Below, in pieces: positions 41,582 to 50,984 of a DNA stretch of 64,000 nt. The translations under genes were made by a program, and so were the position numbers. The notes below the pieces were generated by a model. That model saw nothing but the letters and a program-made list of their open reading frames with translations, had not been told where the DNA came from and made no database searches. The stretch lies in the NCBI GenBank assembly GCA_002381805.1, contig DFXZ01000008.1, positions 1 through 64,000 on the forward strand. The letters run 5' to 3'. Source of the DNA: Bdellovibrio sp. UBA4095 (GTDB lineage Bacteria > Bdellovibrionota > Bdellovibrionia > Bdellovibrionales > Bdellovibrionaceae). How positions within the stretch are numbered: the first letter of the stretch is position 1; each line of letters begins with the position of its first letter.

Positions 41582-42997
41582 GTGGAAAACCATCCTGTTG
41601 AAGCTGAAGGTAGCGCTCTTCAAAAACACATTCTAGTCATCGACGATGATCAAGTCTTTTTAACGACGTTAAGTGATATTCTGTCGAAGGAATTTAAAGT
41701 TTCGTCGTGCAATTCATCCAAAGTAGCCCGAGACCTTATTTCGCTCAATCAATATGATCTTATTCTATCTGACGTTCAGATGCCCCATATTTCGGGAACC
41801 GACTTGCTTTCTTGGATCAAAAAAAATCATCCAACAAAAGTAATCTTAATGACTGGCTTTGGAAAAATTCTCGAGACTCAAGAGGCCTACGAATTAGGTG
41901 CCGATGGATTCATCGTCAAACCCTTTCGGAAAGACGACCTCTTTTCTGGTATTCGCAATATCCTGGGACAGCCTTCGGCGCCAGCCACCGGAGCAGAAGC
42001 CAAAGCGACCAATCCCGTCGGCAATGGAGAGCCCGAGGATATTGACAAACAGTTCTGTAAACTCTCGATCGAAGATTTCGTCGCTCAAAAGGAAATCGAT
42101 TATCCAATCTATATCAAGCTGGGCAATAGGAACTACGTTAAAATTTCCCACAAGGGTGGCAAGATTCCAGAAGATCGTATCGAGATCTACAAGAGCAAAG
42201 GCATCAAACATCTCTATATCAAACAAGAAGATTTTCACAAGCTCATTGGTTTTACAATGCTGGTGTCGAAAGCAGTGGCCGCTTCTGGTCAGGTGGACAA
42301 ACAGAAAAAACAACGCTTTTTGGCATACACCGGCGAGTTGTTAGTCCAACAAGCCTTCGTCACAGGAATAGACAAAAGATCTTTGGACAATGCCAAAGAC
42401 TTCCTTTTGACAAGTGTGAGTATCCTGTCTGAAGACCTGGAGACTTTCACCTTGCTGGATTCGCTTTCTGGTCATGCCGATTGGCTCTACGCCCATTCGT
42501 TGGGGGTCAGCGTGATGAGTTTACTAATTGCGCGGCAAATGGGTTTTCAATCCCCCCAAACCTTATTCAAACTAAGTTTCGTAGGTCTTTTCCATGATAT
42601 TGGCAAAAAAGAAATCTCCCGCGAAATTTTAGAAAAATCCAGAATGCAATTGAACAGCGAAGAAATTCACTTGCTGGAGACTCATTCGACCCGCAGTCGA
42701 GACATCTTAGCTGCGCTTAAAACAGCGCCTTCGGATGTCATTCAAATCGCCTATGAACACCACGAAGATCAGGTTGGCCAGGGCTATCCACGGCGTCCCT
42801 CCGCAGACAAATTGCATCCCCTCAGTCCGTTGGTGCAGATGGCGGACATCTTCACTCTCCATACTTTAAAAAGTCCCCAGTTTCCAAATCCTAAATCAGC
42901 GACTGAAGCAATAAATTATATCGAGATGCTGTACTCAGAGCAGGTCGATAGAAAAGTATTCAGCGCGCTCAAGGAAATAGTATGCAAAAAAAACTAG
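41582..42997 (+). CDS. Response regulator with HD-GYP domain
   Basis: A 471-residue regulator. It has an N-terminal receiver domain (about 15-130) with DD near 20, phospho-acceptor Asp in LILSDVQMP and the Lys in IVKPF. A middle part (about 160-240) resembles the small domain found before HD-GYP domains. The HD-GYP domain has HSLGVSVM, FHDIGKKE, EHHE and GQGYP with all metal ligands, so it should degrade cyclic di-GMP. GTG 41582 follows AAAGGAG at 4-5 bases. The last 16 bases overlap the hybrid kinase gene. The 250-base upstream gap shows no site I can name. Confidence 0.93.
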   Translation: MENHPVEAEGSALQKHILVIDDDQVFLTTLSDILSKEFKVSSCNSSKVARDLISLNQYDLILSDVQMPHISGTDLLSWIKKNHPTKVILMTGFGKILETQEAYELGADGFIVKPFRKDDLFSGIRNILGQPSAPATGAEAKATNPVGNGEPEDIDKQFCKLSIEDFVAQKEIDYPIYIKLGNRNYVKISHKGGKIPEDRIEIYKSKGIKHLYIKQEDFHKLIGFTMLVSKAVAASGQVDKQKKQRFLAYTGELLVQQAFVTGIDKRSLDNAKDFLLTSVSILSEDLETFTLLDSLSGHADWLYAHSLGVSVMSLLIARQMGFQSPQTLFKLSFVGLFHDIGKKEISREILEKSRMQLNSEEIHLLETHSTRSRDILAALKTAPSDVIQIAYEHHEDQVGQGYPRRPSADKLHPLSPLVQMADIFTLHTLKSPQFPNPKSATEAINYIEMLYSEQVDRKVFSALKEIVCKKN

Positions 42998-45522
42998 ATG
43001 TTCAGACGTTAGAAGACTTCTTCTATACGTCGAACGAAGCTTTTATTGTTGTTGATCGCGACGGTCTGCTGGTGGAAGCCAACGACAGTTTATGTCAGTG
43101 GCTGGGATATACCAGAGATGAAATCATTCAGACACATTGGCACGGGGTCGTTCATCCCGAGGATCATCTTAAAACTCAACACGCAGTCGAACACCTAGGG
43201 CGAAAGAATAAGCTGTATCAGTTTTCCAATCGCTATCTGACAAAGTCAGGAGATGTTGTTCATATTACCTGGAGCTGCACAGCTTCCAGTGATGGCGAAC
43301 GACTCTATGCTTGTGGCAGAAACAAAAACAGCACTCGCATCGGCACCAACTATAGTACCGAACTTTTTTTTGAAGTCACACTTGATGGGAAGCTTGCGAA
43401 CTATAACGGTGCCTTTATGAAGGCTTTCTCATTGGATAACTTTAATTCAACCAGCACCATTTATGATCAACTGAGCAATGGAGAAATTTTGTTTGATGCA
43501 AAAGAATCTCTGTTAAAATCCAAGGAAGAAACGCTGACCTTTGAATACTACACCCCGAACCGCGATCGATGGTACGAAGCTATCGCCTATCGTCTGGAAG
43601 GCGGTTTCGGCTTTGTCCTTAAAGACATCAGAACTTACCAAAATGCAGTTCGTGACGCTAAAACCCAGTTTGAATATTTCAAAGCGATTTCTGACGCGAC
43701 CAATGATGCCATCTGGCATTGGGATCGTCAGGCCGACAAGATCATTTGGAGCTCTGGATACGAAAAGCTCTTTGGCTACAAACCCGAAGAAGATAATCTG
43801 AATGATTGGCTTGAAAAAATCCACCCCGACGACGTTGACCGAGTCTCTGCCACCTATAATGCAGCGACGGCGGCAGGAGGTTTTTGGCAGGACGAATATC
43901 GTTTTCTCCGAAAAGACGGCACCTGGGCTTTCGTCATTGATCGTGCCAATATCATTAAAGACAGCAATGGAAATACACTTCACGCACTGGGCGGCATGAC
44001 GGATCACACCCGCGAGTTCCAAGCCCAACAACAGCTGCAAGAGTTCAAAGATCTTATCGACAGATCCGCAGATTGTATTATCACCTTAAATCCAGACTTC
44101 ACCATTCGCTATCTGAATCAAGGTGCAAAGAATATCTTTGGCATTAACAGTCAGAATGTCGTTGGCGATCCCCTTATGAATCTTTTCAATACAGAAAATT
44201 GGAATAAGATTCAACAGGCGATTACTGCCACGCCTCACGGTGAACAGGTGCAGCTGGAATTAACTTTAAAACGAAGTTCGAAAATCTCTATTCTGAATTG
44301 CCGGCTAGACTTTCGCTATCACAACGGCGAAAAAGCAAATATATTGGTTTTCCACATTCAAGATGAAACAGAAAAACATCAATTGCAGCAAAAAGCCTTT
44401 CGCGACCAGCGCTTGCAAAGCCTTGGCATTCTTTCCGGAGGCGTCGCCCACGATTTGAATAACATCCTTGCGCCTATTCTGCTAAGCAGTGAAACTCTCT
44501 TTGAAGAGATCGAGGACGCTCGCCTGAAACGTCTGGCTGAGAACATCATGAAGAATATTGAAAGAGCCTCCGAAACTATCAATCGAATTCTCATCTTTTC
44601 GCGTGGAAAAATCGAATCTGGCACATTGTTCTACTTACAAGAAAACGTTCGTGAAATTCATAAAATCGCTGCAGAGACTTTTCCGAAAACCATTGAAGTG
44701 TTCTACCATGAAAAGGTCACAGAACCCTTGCCGTTAAAAGGCAACCCGAGTTTGATCGAGCAGTGTATTCTTAACCTATGCATAAATGCTCGAGATGCGG
44801 TCTCCCCCATTGGCCAAATCGACATATCAATCGATAAACTGCATGACATGGAATCCTGTCCCCACAAGTCTTTTCTTGATCCCTCGCAGAGCTATTGTGT
44901 CTTATCAGTGAAGGATGACGGGTGTGGAATCCCCGAAGAAATTAAGCCTCGAGTCTTTGAACCTTTCTTTTCGACCAAAGATGTTGGCGAAGGCACTGGG
45001 CTAGGCCTTTCCTCCTGTCATGCTATCGTCAAAAATCATAAGGGCCACCTTACCTTCGAATCCGAATATGGCTATGGTACCGAGTTCTTTATCTATCTTC
45101 CGATTGACGAAGCCCTTCAGAACTCGCTACAACCGCCGTCTACTTCCGTTGAGCCGCAACCTACTGGTCAAACGATCCTCATTGTGGAAGATGAAGAAAA
45201 CCTTCGCAGCCTTCTCAGCGAATCTTTAGAAGCGAAAGGCTACAAAACCGTGGAGGCCGCCAACGGTCTTGAGGCTCTTCATCTTTATATAGAACAGCAG
45301 GACCAAATTGATTTGGTGATCACCGATATGATGATGCCCATGATGGATGGAGGAGCCCTGATTCATGAGATACGCCAAATTGACCCTGACATCCCGGTCA
45401 TTCTAATGTCCGGCAATACTCATGATAACCTGCCGAACAATACAAAGATGATGTCCAAGCCCTTCAAAGCCCACCAACTGATAAAGGAAGTGAGTTTGCA
45501 CATGACCACATCAAATTCCTAA
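42982..45522 (+). CDS. Hybrid sensor histidine kinase with four PAS domains
   Basis: A soluble kinase of 846 residues without a transmembrane segment. PAS-like domains lie at about 8-115, 118-215, 228-345 and 350-468. A dimerisation helix with GGVAHDLNNILAPI puts the phospho-His at 490. The ATPase part shows NLCINARDA, DDGCGIP and GTGLGLSSCHAIV. A C-terminal receiver (about 725-846) has its Asp at 782 in ITDMMMP. Its start overlaps the HD-GYP regulator by 16 bases, so the pair is probably one signalling pathway (inference). Input is cytoplasmic. Confidence 0.94.
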   Translation: MQKKLDVQTLEDFFYTSNEAFIVVDRDGLLVEANDSLCQWLGYTRDEIIQTHWHGVVHPEDHLKTQHAVEHLGRKNKLYQFSNRYLTKSGDVVHITWSCTASSDGERLYACGRNKNSTRIGTNYSTELFFEVTLDGKLANYNGAFMKAFSLDNFNSTSTIYDQLSNGEILFDAKESLLKSKEETLTFEYYTPNRDRWYEAIAYRLEGGFGFVLKDIRTYQNAVRDAKTQFEYFKAISDATNDAIWHWDRQADKIIWSSGYEKLFGYKPEEDNLNDWLEKIHPDDVDRVSATYNAATAAGGFWQDEYRFLRKDGTWAFVIDRANIIKDSNGNTLHALGGMTDHTREFQAQQQLQEFKDLIDRSADCIITLNPDFTIRYLNQGAKNIFGINSQNVVGDPLMNLFNTENWNKIQQAITATPHGEQVQLELTLKRSSKISILNCRLDFRYHNGEKANILVFHIQDETEKHQLQQKAFRDQRLQSLGILSGGVAHDLNNILAPILLSSETLFEEIEDARLKRLAENIMKNIERASETINRILIFSRGKIESGTLFYLQENVREIHKIAAETFPKTIEVFYHEKVTEPLPLKGNPSLIEQCILNLCINARDAVSPIGQIDISIDKLHDMESCPHKSFLDPSQSYCVLSVKDDGCGIPEEIKPRVFEPFFSTKDVGEGTGLGLSSCHAIVKNHKGHLTFESEYGYGTEFFIYLPIDEALQNSLQPPSTSVEPQPTGQTILIVEDEENLRSLLSESLEAKGYKTVEAANGLEALHLYIEQQDQIDLVITDMMMPMMDGGALIHEIRQIDPDIPVILMSGNTHDNLPNNTKMMSKPFKAHQLIKEVSLHMTTSNS

Positions 45523-45650
45523 AGCTTGGTGAAGAATGTCTGGTGACATTGATAACCTCGCCAACAGCCAGCTTCTTAACACAGAACATGGAGACTATTT
45601 GTCCTGCTAATCGCCCAGCATGAAAATGAACTCAGCCAAGGAGGTATGCG

Positions 45651-45899
45651 ATGGGTATTATTTGGACGCTTCTTATAGGTTTTGTTGTGGGTGTCGTCGC
45701 AAAATTTCTTATGCCCGGTCCCGATCGCGGGGGAATTATTGTCACCACCATCATCGGTATCGTCGGTTCCTTTATCGGAACTTATCTGGGGCAAGCCCTC
45801 GGACTGTATCAAGTGGGAGAAGCCGCTGGCTTCATTGCCTCGGTATTAGGAGCGATGTTACTCATTTTCATTGCCAGGGTCGTCGGTCGACGCCCTTAA
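45651..45899 (+). CDS. GlsB/YeaQ/YmgE-family stress membrane protein
   Basis: An 82-residue protein with three hydrophobic glycine-rich helices: MGIIWTLLIGFVVGVVAKFLMPGPDRGG, an IGIVGSFIGTYLG helix and a C-terminal ASVLGAMLLIFIARVVGRRP. This is the transglycosylase-associated family, usually induced by stress, with no firm enzymatic role. ATG follows AAGGAGG at 6 bases. Confidence 0.93.
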   Translation: MGIIWTLLIGFVVGVVAKFLMPGPDRGGIIVTTIIGIVGSFIGTYLGQALGLYQVGEAAGFIASVLGAMLLIFIARVVGRRP

Positions 45900-45920
45900 T
45901 GCTGTTGGTACTTTAAGGAG

Positions 45921-45945
45921 GCTCCTGCTGGGCAGGAGCTTCCCT
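45921..45945 (+). terminator. Candidate terminator after the GlsB-like gene
   Basis: GCTCCTGC and GCAGGAGC form a perfect 8-base stem with a 3-base loop, followed by TTCCC. The T-run is weak. It lies at the end of the convergent icmF gene. Confidence 0.5.
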
Positions 45946-48900
45946 ATAAATTGCGGCGATACTGACCACCAACCTCGTACAAAGCTTCAGTCATTTGGTA
46001 AAGACTGCAATGGCGGGCCGCCATCATCAAGGCCTCGAAAATATTCCCACCATTTAACACTGTCTTTTGCAGATTCGCTAACTGTCGAGAACATTCTGTC
46101 TCATGGTCCTTTTGAAACTTATGAACATTATCAAGTTGTTGATTTTTCTCTTCGTAAGATGCTCGTGCCAACTCAATTTTTGGCGGGACATAATCATTCG
46201 CCAATGTTTTTGGATCAACAAAGGTATTCACGCCGATAATCGGCAACGTCCCATCGTGCTTTAATGTTTCGTAATACAAAGACTCTTCTTGAATCTTAGA
46301 ACGCTGATATTGAGTTTCCATCGCCCCTAAAACTCCGCCGCGTTCGTTAATTTTTTTGAACTCATTAAGAACAGCTTCTTCAACAAGATCGGTCAGCTCT
46401 TCGATGAAGTAAGACCCCTGCATAGGGTTTTCATTCATCGTCATGCCGAACTCCCGATTGATAATCAGCTGAATCGCCATTGCCCTGCGCACAGACTCTT
46501 CTGTAGGAGTCGTAATAGCTTCATCGTAAGCATTCGTGTGCAAGCTGTTACAGTTATCGTACAGTGCAATCAAAGCTTGTAAAGTCGTCCGAATATCATT
46601 GAAGTCAATTTCTTGAGCATGCAACGAACGGCCTGAGGTTTGAATGTGGTACTTGAGTTTCTGAGATCGATCATTACCTTTGTACAGATCTCTCATGGCG
46701 ACAGCCCAAATCCGGCGAGCTACTCGTCCCAGCACGGAGTACTCTGGATCTAAACCATTGCTAAAAAAGAACGACAAGTTTGGAGCAAAATCATCGACAT
46801 TTAAACCACGAGCTAAATAGTATTCTACAAAAGTAAAGCCGTTGGAAAGCGTGAATGCCAGCTGGCTGATCGGATTCGCACCAGCTTCTGCAATGTGATA
46901 ACCCGAGATACTAACCGAATAAAAGTTGCGGATCTTTTTTTGTACGAAGTACTCTGCAATATCTCCCATCATCTTCAACGCAAAGTTGATCGAGAAAATA
47001 CAAGTATTCTGCCCCTGGTCTTCTTTCAAGATGTCAGCCTGAACCGTGCCACGCACCTGCTGCAGAGTCCACAGTGCCACTTCGGCCCGTTCCGTATCGG
47101 AAAGAGTTCGGCCCAGCTCTTTTTCTTTCTTGCCGACTTGTTGATCAATCGCGGTGTTAAAATAAAATGCCAGAATCATCGGCGCAGGACCATTGATGGT
47201 CATACTCACCGAGGTGTTGGTATTGACCAGATCAAAACCCGCATAAAGCTTTTTCATGTCTTCTAGCGTACAAATACTGACCCCTGATTCCCCGACTTTG
47301 CCGAAGATATCAGGTCGCTGATTTGGATCTTGACCATACAAAGTCACCGAATCAAAAGCCGTCGACAAACGATGAGCCGTTTCCCCTTTAGTCAGGTAAT
47401 GAAAACGTCTATTCGTTCTTTCAGGAGTACCTTCACCTGCAAACATCCTTTTTGGATCTTCATCCGCACGTTTCAGAGGGAATACTCCAGCCGTAAAGGG
47501 AAACTCTCCAGGCACATTTTCGAGCTTAAGGTATTTAAAGCGATCACCCCAGTCCTTAAACTTGGGCACCACCACTCGGCGCATTTTTAGACCGGACAAT
47601 GAAGTTTTCGTTAAGGGCTGGCGCAGCTCTTTTCCGCGCACTTCAAACACCAACTCGTCACCGGAATACCGCTGAACCAAGTTGTCATAGCTTTTAAGTT
47701 GTTCTATTTCTTCCTGTGTAAATTCAGAGCTCAGCTCGGCCTCGACTTTGCGAACTTGGTCTGCAGGCGCTCCCAGCAGAGGAGCGACTTTTAAAAGGCC
47801 GCCAAGCTTTGATGCTTCTTCAGCCAAGGTCTCAGTCCGTTTCTTATACTTGTGAACGGTGCTTACGATCTCTGCCAAATAATTCTGACGATCGGCAGGA
47901 ATGATCACCTGCTCTTCGGCAGACAGAATATTTTGTTTGAACGCGGCATCCACGGCCCAGCGTTGGCCTTGCTTGCTTTCTAAAAGATCAGCAATCTTAA
48001 AGAACAACCGATTAACTCCGCCATCGTTGAACTGCGATGCTTGGGTTAAGAAAACCGGAACTTCGACTTTGTCGTCGAATATTTTTCGAGATCTCTTGTA
48101 CTGTTTAGTCACATCACGAAGCGCATCAAGAGCACCCCTGCGATCCGCTTTATTTACAGCGATCAGATCCGCAAAATCGATCATGTCGATTTTTTCAAGC
48201 TGAGACTGAGCCCCAAAATCCGAAGTCATCACATACATCGAAAGATCACTAACTTCAGTGATAGCCATGTTACCTTGGCCAATCCCCGAGGTTTCTGCGA
48301 TCACGAAATCGAAATCAAGCTGTTTCACAAAATTCAGAATTTCCGGCAATGACGATGCAATTTCGCGACCAGATCCCCGAGAAGCTACCGAACGCATATA
48401 GACCTGATTGCGCGAGAGAGAATTCATGCGAATTCGATCGCCCAACAGAGATCCTCCTGTTTTGCGCTTGGAGGGGTCCACACAGATCACGGCAATTTTC
48501 TTTGCCGGGTAGGCATTCAAAAATCTTTGAACCAGCTCATCAATGAGAGAGGATTTACCCGCACCACCAGTGCCAGTAATACCCAAAACCATGGGAGCGC
48601 CGCCCTTCGCCCTGAAAGATTCAAGACCGAAAGCATCAAGAGTCAGATTTGTATGCCCCTCTTCAATAGCGGTCAAAGCAACTCCCAGCTCAACCGACGG
48701 AACTTTATCACCCTCAAAGATATTCGTTTTATTTTTAAATTCTTTTTGCTTTTCGAGAACAGAAAAGTCACAGCCGCGGATGACCATTTCGATCATCCCC
48801 TCCAGCCCCAGACGACGACCGTCTTCAGGATGAAAAATCTGCGAAATTCCGTAAGCCTCAAGCTCTTTCTTTTCTTCATGTACGATCACACCGCCGCCGC

Positions 48901-49186
48901 CACCGTAAATACGGACATAGCCAGCGCCGGCTTGATCCAGTAAGTCTCTCATGTACTTGAAGTACTCCATGTGTCCGCCCTGGTAAGAGCTTATACAGAC
49001 ACCTTGGGCGCCTTCTTGTAGTACAGCTTTAACCACATCACTGACCGACCGATTGTGGCCCAGATGAATGACCTCTGCGCCCATATCTTGCAAAATTCTT
49101 CTCATGATATTGATGGCAGCATCATGCCCATCAAAAAGTGCAGCGGCAGTAACAATTCGAATCGCGTGCTGTGGTTTGTAAGACAT
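45944..49186 (-). CDS. icmF: Fused isobutyryl-CoA mutase IcmF
   Basis: Adenosylcobalamin enzyme that interconverts isobutyryl-CoA and n-butyryl-CoA. In 1080 residues it has the B12-binding domain (about 1-140, with FDGHDAAINIMRRI and the HLGH loop), a MeaB-like G-protein chaperone (about 190-420, P-loop GTGGAGKSS), and the large mutase barrel (about 540-1060) with TNTSVSMTINGPAPMI. This order of cobalamin, GTPase and mutase modules in one chain is the IcmF pattern. It lies 7 bases after crotonase. Cobalamin must be imported or made elsewhere, as no such gene is here. Confidence 0.95.
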   Translation of the reverse strand: MSYKPQHAIRIVTAAALFDGHDAAINIMRRILQDMGAEVIHLGHNRSVSDVVKAVLQEGAQGVCISSYQGGHMEYFKYMRDLLDQAGAGYVRIYGGGGGVIVHEEKKELEAYGISQIFHPEDGRRLGLEGMIEMVIRGCDFSVLEKQKEFKNKTNIFEGDKVPSVELGVALTAIEEGHTNLTLDAFGLESFRAKGGAPMVLGITGTGGAGKSSLIDELVQRFLNAYPAKKIAVICVDPSKRKTGGSLLGDRIRMNSLSRNQVYMRSVASRGSGREIASSLPEILNFVKQLDFDFVIAETSGIGQGNMAITEVSDLSMYVMTSDFGAQSQLEKIDMIDFADLIAVNKADRRGALDALRDVTKQYKRSRKIFDDKVEVPVFLTQASQFNDGGVNRLFFKIADLLESKQGQRWAVDAAFKQNILSAEEQVIIPADRQNYLAEIVSTVHKYKKRTETLAEEASKLGGLLKVAPLLGAPADQVRKVEAELSSEFTQEEIEQLKSYDNLVQRYSGDELVFEVRGKELRQPLTKTSLSGLKMRRVVVPKFKDWGDRFKYLKLENVPGEFPFTAGVFPLKRADEDPKRMFAGEGTPERTNRRFHYLTKGETAHRLSTAFDSVTLYGQDPNQRPDIFGKVGESGVSICTLEDMKKLYAGFDLVNTNTSVSMTINGPAPMILAFYFNTAIDQQVGKKEKELGRTLSDTERAEVALWTLQQVRGTVQADILKEDQGQNTCIFSINFALKMMGDIAEYFVQKKIRNFYSVSISGYHIAEAGANPISQLAFTLSNGFTFVEYYLARGLNVDDFAPNLSFFFSNGLDPEYSVLGRVARRIWAVAMRDLYKGNDRSQKLKYHIQTSGRSLHAQEIDFNDIRTTLQALIALYDNCNSLHTNAYDEAITTPTEESVRRAMAIQLIINREFGMTMNENPMQGSYFIEELTDLVEEAVLNEFKKINERGGVLGAMETQYQRSKIQEESLYYETLKHDGTLPIIGVNTFVDPKTLANDYVPPKIELARASYEEKNQQLDNVHKFQKDHETECSRQLANLQKTVLNGGNIFEALMMAARHCSLYQMTEALYEVGGQYRRNL

Positions 49187-49193
49187 ATTCTAC

Positions 49194-49994
49194 CTATTGA
49201 CCTTTAAATTCTGCTTTACGCTTTTCAATGAAAGCCTTCGTTCCTTCTTTTACATCTTCAGAAGTAAAGAGTTCGGCGAAGATATCCGCTTCGTTTCTTT
49301 GCGCCTCTTCAACTTCCATATCCCAGGCCTGATTAATCGAGGTTTTCGCGACTCCTACGGCAATGGGAGCTTTCGCTAAAATTGCTTCAACTGTTTTCAT
49401 CACAGAGTTCATCAACTCAGCTGGAGCTGTGACTTTATTTACAAGTCCCATTGTTAACGCTTCTTGTGCTGTGATCATGCCACCAGTATAAGTGAGTTCA
49501 CGAGCCCGGCGCAGACCGACAGCTCGAGCCATGCGAACTGTTCCGCCAAAACCAGGAATCAATCCTAGACTTACCTCAGGCAATCCGAATTTTGCATTTT
49601 CAGCTGCATAGATAAAGTCGCAACCTAAAGCCAATTCGCAACCACCCCCCAGGGCGAAACCATTTACCGCCGCGATGACTGGAATTTTTAACAGACTAAG
49701 TTCGTGAAAAATACTTTGTCCGCGTTGAGCAAATGAGTGAGCCGTATCTTCATCGAGCTCATGGATTTCTTTAATATCGGCACCTGCCACAAAGGCTTTT
49801 TCACCGGCGCCAGTGATCACAAGAACTCTAGCATCGTCATAGGTCATTTCGCCGATTTGGCGTAGAGCCTCGCCCATTTCATTCAGGACCGTCGAGTTGA
49901 GGGCATTAAGCGCATCGGGGCGATTCACCGTCAGCAGCCAGACACCTTGCGATTTTTGTTCTAAAAGAATTGTTTGATAGTTAAAAGTTGCCAT
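49194..49994 (-). CDS. Enoyl-CoA hydratase (crotonase)
   Basis: Hydrates short-chain enoyl-CoA such as crotonyl-CoA. Features are NRPDALNALN, the oxyanion loop AGADIKE, the catalytic Glu pair in GGGCELALGCDF and FGLPEVSLGLIPGFGG, and the C-terminal FTSEDVKEGTKAFIEKRK. ATG 49994 (266 residues) is the third of three consecutive ATG codons and sits 6 bases after AGG; the other two add one or two residues. It begins just past the stop of hbd, so the two are coupled, and icmF follows. Confidence 0.94.
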   Translation of the reverse strand: MATFNYQTILLEQKSQGVWLLTVNRPDALNALNSTVLNEMGEALRQIGEMTYDDARVLVITGAGEKAFVAGADIKEIHELDEDTAHSFAQRGQSIFHELSLLKIPVIAAVNGFALGGGCELALGCDFIYAAENAKFGLPEVSLGLIPGFGGTVRMARAVGLRRARELTYTGGMITAQEALTMGLVNKVTAPAELMNSVMKTVEAILAKAPIAVGVAKTSINQAWDMEVEEAQRNEADIFAELFTSEDVKEGTKAFIEKRKAEFKGQ

Positions 49995-50001
49995 CATCAT
50001 C

Positions 50002-50862
50002 CTACTTTGCTGCGTAGTTGTAGAAACCACGACCTGACTTGCGACCCAACCATCCTGCTTCAACATACTTCACCAGTAGAGGGCAGGGACGGTATTTTGA
50101 GTCTCCCAATCCCTCGTGCAATACGTTCATAATCGCCAAACATGTGTCCAAACCAATAAAGTCAGCCAAAGTCAAAGGTCCCATCGGCTGGTTCGTTCCC
50201 AATTTCATGGCATTGTCGATCGCCTCTACGTTAGCGATTCCTTCATGAAGTGTGTAGACGGCTTCATTGATCATTGGCATTAGGATGCGATTGACGATAA
50301 ATCCAGGCATATCCTTCACAGATTCAACGAAAACTTTATCCATCTTTTCGGCGAGCGCCTTAACTGTGGCAAACGTTTCGTCAGAAGTCTGTAGACCACG
50401 GATGCCTTCAACGAGTTTCATCAACGGCACTGGATTCATAAAGTGCATGCCTGCAACTTGAGTCGGACGCTTCGTAACTCCCGCAATTTTAGTAATCGAG
50501 ATAGAAGAAGTATTGGATACAAGTAAAGCTTCAGGTTTCACGTGAGTATCGAGGTCTCGGAATATTTTTAGTTTAAGGTCGACGTTCTCGGTGGCAGCTT
50601 CAATCACAATATCGCAGTCCTTTAGGCCAGCTACCTCCTGAGTCGTCTTTATTCGGTTCAGTAGAGTCTTCTTGTCCTCTTCGCTCATCGAATTCTTTTT
50701 GATCAGTCGATCACAACTTGAAGCGATGGTCGCAAGTCCTTTTTCAATGGCCGTGCCGTTAACATCCATCATGACAACATCAAAACCAAATTGAGCCGCC
50801 ACTTGGGTGATTCCGTTCCCCATCTGACCTGCTCCAATGACACCAATCAATTTGATACCCAT
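50002..50862 (-). CDS. hbd: 3-hydroxybutyryl-CoA dehydrogenase
   Basis: NAD(P)-dependent dehydrogenase acting on short 3-hydroxyacyl-CoA. The 286 residues have the Rossmann loop VIGAGQMGNGITQVAAQFG, the HFMNPVPLMKLVE segment with the catalytic His, and a helical C-terminal domain (QPMGPLTLADFIGLDTCL). It is the first gene of the hbd-crotonase-icmF operon. Together these interconvert acetoacetyl-CoA, crotonyl-CoA and the butyryl isomers, though an acyl-CoA dehydrogenase is not visible here. Confidence 0.95.
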   Translation of the reverse strand: MGIKLIGVIGAGQMGNGITQVAAQFGFDVVMMDVNGTAIEKGLATIASSCDRLIKKNSMSEEDKKTLLNRIKTTQEVAGLKDCDIVIEAATENVDLKLKIFRDLDTHVKPEALLVSNTSSISITKIAGVTKRPTQVAGMHFMNPVPLMKLVEGIRGLQTSDETFATVKALAEKMDKVFVESVKDMPGFIVNRILMPMINEAVYTLHEGIANVEAIDNAMKLGTNQPMGPLTLADFIGLDTCLAIMNVLHEGLGDSKYRPCPLLVKYVEAGWLGRKSGRGFYNYAAK

Positions 50863-50984
50863 ACATCACTCCGCGTTAAAAATATTCTATTCCCATTAAA
50901 TCAATAGCTACTCGTACTTTACTTTAGGCCTGAGGTCAAAAGTTTGGTCTTGAGGCCTTCTGTATATACAATCAAAATAACAGA

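Noticed and set aside
43513..44040. A 175-codon minus-strand frame opposite the hybrid kinase
   Set aside because: The plus strand encodes convincing PAS domains through this part; the antisense frame shows no motif.
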